Positions 5,767 through 8,007 of a stretch of DNA of 8,007 nt are shown here, in pieces. The DNA comes from Caldilinea sp. (GTDB taxonomy: Bacteria; Chloroflexota; Anaerolineae; Caldilineales; Caldilineaceae): NCBI GenBank assembly GCA_026389955.1, contig JAPLGY010000123.1, forward strand, positions 1,326 to 9,332. The letters are read 5' to 3'. Position 1 is the stretch's first letter. Each line of letters starts with the position of its first letter. The notes under the pieces were generated by a model that saw only the letters and a list, made by a program, of their open reading frames with translations, did no database searches and had not been told where the DNA came from. Made by a program: the position numbers and the translations under genes.

Positions 5767-7343
5767 TGCGTACTTCACTGCGTGTGGGGGGAGCCAAAGC
5801 TCCCCCCCGTCCTTCTGCCTATCCTCCCCTCGCCCTGCTTCTTCGCGCTGTGCCCCTGGCGCTGCTGGATGTGGGGGTCATCTGGCTGCTCTCTGGCCTG
5901 CTGCGCGATGGCGCCTATGCATTGGCGATCGCTATCAGCGTGGTCACACTGCTCCTCAACCTGATCTTTCTGCGCCCCCAGCTCTCGCCGCTCCAATGGA
6001 TTGCCCCCAGCCTGGCGCTGTTGGGGGTGCTCGTCGTTTACCCCGTCTTCTCCACCCTGTACACAGCGTTCACCAACTACGGGGACGGCCATCTGCTGAC
6101 CAAACAGGTGGCGATCCAACAGCTGGAAAAACAGGTCTATCTGCCCGAAGGGGCCCCTGTCTTCGCCTGGACCGCCTATGTCTCGGCCGACAACCAGTAC
6201 CTGCTCTGGCTGCATTCGGCAGACCTGGGGGCCACGTACATCGCCCGGCCAGGGGAGGCCGTGGTGGCGGCCGAAGGGGAGCCGCCGCCGGAGATCGACG
6301 GCTATCGCCAGCTCTCCAAGGCAGAGCGGCTGCGCCACTCCCAGAACCTGGTGGCCCTGGAATTTGGGAGCTCCCCCGATCTTTTCCGGGTGAGCGAACG
6401 GCAGATCGGGGTGGCCGCACAGTACCAACAGCGCTACAGCTACGACAGCAGCCAGGATCTCCTGATCGACCGGGCGGAGGGTCGGCACTATCGGACGGTC
6501 GAGGGCACCTTCACCGCTGAAGATGGCTCGACGCTGCGCCCCGGCTTTCGGGTAGCGATCGGGCTGGACAACTTCAACCGGCTGCTGACCACCCCAGCGC
6601 TGCGCGGCCCCTTTGTCAGCGTCTTTTTGTGGACAATTCTCTTTGCTGCGCTGAGCGTGCTGATCACCTTTGCACTGGGTCTGTTCCTGGCGGTGATGTT
6701 CGATGTGCCCGAGATGCCGCTGCGTCGGCCGCTGCGCTCGCTGCTGCTCATCCCCTACGCCATTCCGGCGTTTATCAGCGTGCCGATCTGGGTGGGCCTG
6801 CTCAACCCCCAGTATGGGGTGGTGAGCGGGATGCTGGCCGACTGGTTCGGAACTGCCCCCCCCTGGTTCAGCAACCCCTACTGGGCCAAGGTCGGGGTGC
6901 TGTTGATCCAGCTCTGGCTGGGCTTTCCCTATATGTTTGTGATTGCAACCGGCGCGCTGCAGTCGCTGCCGGCAGACGTGTACGAGGCGGCCGAGATCGA
7001 CGGGGCCAGCCCGGTGCAGGCGTTTTGGACGATCACGCTGCCGCTGTTGATGATCACGATGGGCCCGCTGCTGGTGGCCTCGTTTGCCTACAATTTCAAC
7101 AACTTTGTTGTGATCGACCTGTTCAACAAAGGTGGCCCACCGATCAGCGGCACGATCTCGCCTGTGGGTCACACCGATATTCTGGTGACCTACACCTACC
7201 GGATCGCCTTCAGCAGCGGGCGCGGCGCGGATCTGGGCTATGCCGCTGCGATCACAGTGGCGATCTTTCTGATTCTGGTGGTGATCACCTACTTCCAGTT
7301 CCGCTACACCAATATGCTCGAGGAGCGCTCCGAAAATGTCTAG
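5766..7343 (+). CDS. malF: MalF-like maltose/trehalose-type ABC transporter permease
   Basis: 525 residues from ATG 5766, close to E. coli MalF (514). Two or three N-terminal membrane helices end in '[20 protein letters not shown]'. A large external region of about 165 residues (about 100-265) corresponds to the MalF P2 loop that contacts the binding protein. The core begins at 'GLDNFNRLL' (266), with further helices. The EAA loop '[16 protein letters not shown]' (406 on) docks the ATPase. '[14 protein letters not shown]' and '[11 protein letters not shown]' are typical MalF segments. The start is uncertain: TGATG coupling with a weak GGA favours 5766, yet the first 20 codons overlap a strong hairpin and use many A/T third bases unlike the rest of the gene; GTG 5784 or 5850 are alternatives. 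It overlaps malG by 8 bases. Confidence 0.92.
   Translation: MRTSLRVGGAKAPPRPSAYPPLALLLRAVPLALLDVGVIWLLSGLLRDGAYALAIAISVVTLLLNLIFLRPQLSPLQWIAPSLALLGVLVVYPVFSTLYTAFTNYGDGHLLTKQVAIQQLEKQVYLPEGAPVFAWTAYVSADNQYLLWLHSADLGATYIARPGEAVVAAEGEPPPEIDGYRQLSKAERLRHSQNLVALEFGSSPDLFRVSERQIGVAAQYQQRYSYDSSQDLLIDRAEGRHYRTVEGTFTAEDGSTLRPGFRVAIGLDNFNRLLTTPALRGPFVSVFLWTILFAALSVLITFALGLFLAVMFDVPEMPLRRPLRSLLLIPYAIPAFISVPIWVGLLNPQYGVVSGMLADWFGTAPPWFSNPYWAKVGVLLIQLWLGFPYMFVIATGALQSLPADVYEAAEIDGASPVQAFWTITLPLLMITMGPLLVASFAYNFNNFVVIDLFNKGGPPISGTISPVGHTDILVTYTYRIAFSSGRGADLGYAAAITVAIFLILVVITYFQFRYTNMLEERSENV
5786..5807 (+). terminator. Perfect 9-bp GC hairpin just after malE (attenuator or mRNA stabiliser)
   Basis: ggggggagc (5786-5794) pairs with gctcccccc (5799-5807) around CAAA, 19 bases after the malE stop. 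There is no T-run. Placed between the binding-protein gene and the membrane components, it may protect malE mRNA or reduce expression of malFG (inference). If malF starts at 5766, the hairpin lies within its first codons. Confidence 0.55.
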
Positions 7344-8007
7344 GGTCACTGCGGGCCGCCCGCTGGGGTCGTTGTCGCGGCGCCGCCAGCTGATGCTGCT
7401 GTTTCGCATTGTGTTGGCGCTGGTCATGCTGGTCTTTGCGCTCTTTCCGATCATCTGGATCTTTTCAGCTTCGATCAACCCGAGCAACTCGCTTGTCAAC
7501 CAGACGCTGATCCCAGAGAACCCCAGCTTTGCCAACTATGGTAAGCTGCTGGACAGCAACCTGTTCCCCTTTCAGCGCTGGATGCTCAACTCGCTGTTGA
7601 TCGCCTCGGTCACCACCACCTTCGGGGTGCTCTTCACGGCGACAGCGGCCTATGCGTTCTCGCGTTTTCGCTTTCGCGGCCGGCGTTCGCTGCTGCAGAC
7701 GGTCCTGCTGATCCAGGTGTTTCCCAATTTTTTGAACATGGTGGCCCTGTTTTTGATCTTACAACAGCTGGGCGTCTATATCCCGCAGCTCGGCCTCAAC
7801 ACCTACGGCGGGCTGATCCTGCTCTACCTGGGAGGCATTCTGGGAGTCAACACCTGGCTGGCCAAAGGCTATTTTGATTCGATCCCGCGCGACCTGGATG
7901 AGGCTGCGACGATCGACGGGGCCTCGCACTGGCAGACGTTCTGGCTGGTGATTCTGCCCCTGGTGCGCCCGATTTTGGCGGTGATCGGCCTGTTGATCTT
8001 CATCGGC
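7336..8007 (+). CDS. malG: MalG-like maltose/trehalose-type ABC transporter permease (3' end outside window)
   Basis: ATG 7336 overlaps the malF stop (ATGTCTAG), and the frame is open for 224 codons to the window edge. A basic N-terminus ([11 protein letters not shown]) precedes the first helix '[20 protein letters not shown]'. Then 'SINPSNSL', the periplasmic 'FANYGKLL' and the core '[20 protein letters not shown]' and '[16 protein letters not shown]' follow, all typical of MalG. The EAA loop '[16 protein letters not shown]' has E189, A190, A191 and G195 for ATPase docking. Compared with E. coli MalG (296 residues), about 60-70 C-terminal residues should lie beyond the window. It forms the channel heterodimer with MalF. 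No MalK is seen; the pair may use a shared ATPase encoded elsewhere or one further downstream. Confidence 0.92.
   Translation, partial: MSRVTAGRPLGSLSRRRQLMLLFRIVLALVMLVFALFPIIWIFSASINPSNSLVNQTLIPENPSFANYGKLLDSNLFPFQRWMLNSLLIASVTTTFGVLFTATAAYAFSRFRFRGRRSLLQTVLLIQVFPNFLNMVALFLILQQLGVYIPQLGLNTYGGLILLYLGGILGVNTWLAKGYFDSIPRDLDEAATIDGASHWQTFWLVILPLVRPILAVIGLLIFIG

Noticed and set aside
4264..5778. Minus-strand open frame of 504 codons opposite malE
   Set aside because: Antisense shadow caused by codon bias; no recognisable domain and no ribosome binding site.
5775..7535. Very long open frame on the minus strand (586 codons) opposite malF
   Set aside because: It mirrors a GC-rich real gene, has Gln/Asp/His/Arg-rich content without membrane or domain patterns, and MalF on the other strand has clear homology.

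Overview
The window looks like chromosomal DNA from a GC-rich bacterium, most likely Chloroflexota (Caldilineae/Anaerolineae type). The lineage is inferred from three things: a lipoprotein with a long Ala/Glu/Pro-rich linker after its lipobox, a GalE-type epimerase with an 'SSTANLFD' motif, and a MalE/MalF pair of the style seen in that phylum. No rRNA, tRNA, CRISPR array, transposase or phage gene is visible.

Left part (1-2508, + strand): a CUT2-type (xylose/ribose family) sugar ABC importer. It comprises the last 53 codons of a XylF-like sugar-binding protein, a single-domain ATPase (TTG start, very strong ribosome binding site) and a XylH-like permease. The spaces between these genes are structured. 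Two large tandem hairpins lie between binding protein and ATPase. A 332-base non-coding stretch ending in an attenuator-like arrangement precedes the permease.

Middle part (2509-4215): a UDP-glucose 4-epimerase gene (galE) that has lost roughly 60 internal codons near its 3' end. The authentic C-terminus is still present, but in another frame, ending at a TAG at 3474-3476. It faces a TVP38/TMEM64 (VTT/DedA-superfamily) membrane protein on the minus strand.

Right part (4216-8007, + strand): a CUT1-type maltose/trehalose-like importer, malE-malF-malG, the last gene cut by the window edge. The genes are tightly packed: malE and malF overlap by 1 base, malF and malG by 8. No MalK-type ATPase is in the window, so it is either downstream or shared from elsewhere. 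The space between the TVP38 gene and malE contains plausible divergent promoters. A perfect 12-base palindrome overlaps the -35 box of the malE promoter, so it is a candidate operator for a sugar-responsive repressor. The minus-strand promoter would place transcription start on the ATG of the TVP38 gene (a leaderless mRNA).

Together the window is a carbohydrate-uptake and sugar-nucleotide region. I see no clearly novel multi-gene system. The points most worth a second look are the internally deleted galE, the divergent promoter/palindrome, and the hairpins that follow both sugar-binding-protein genes.
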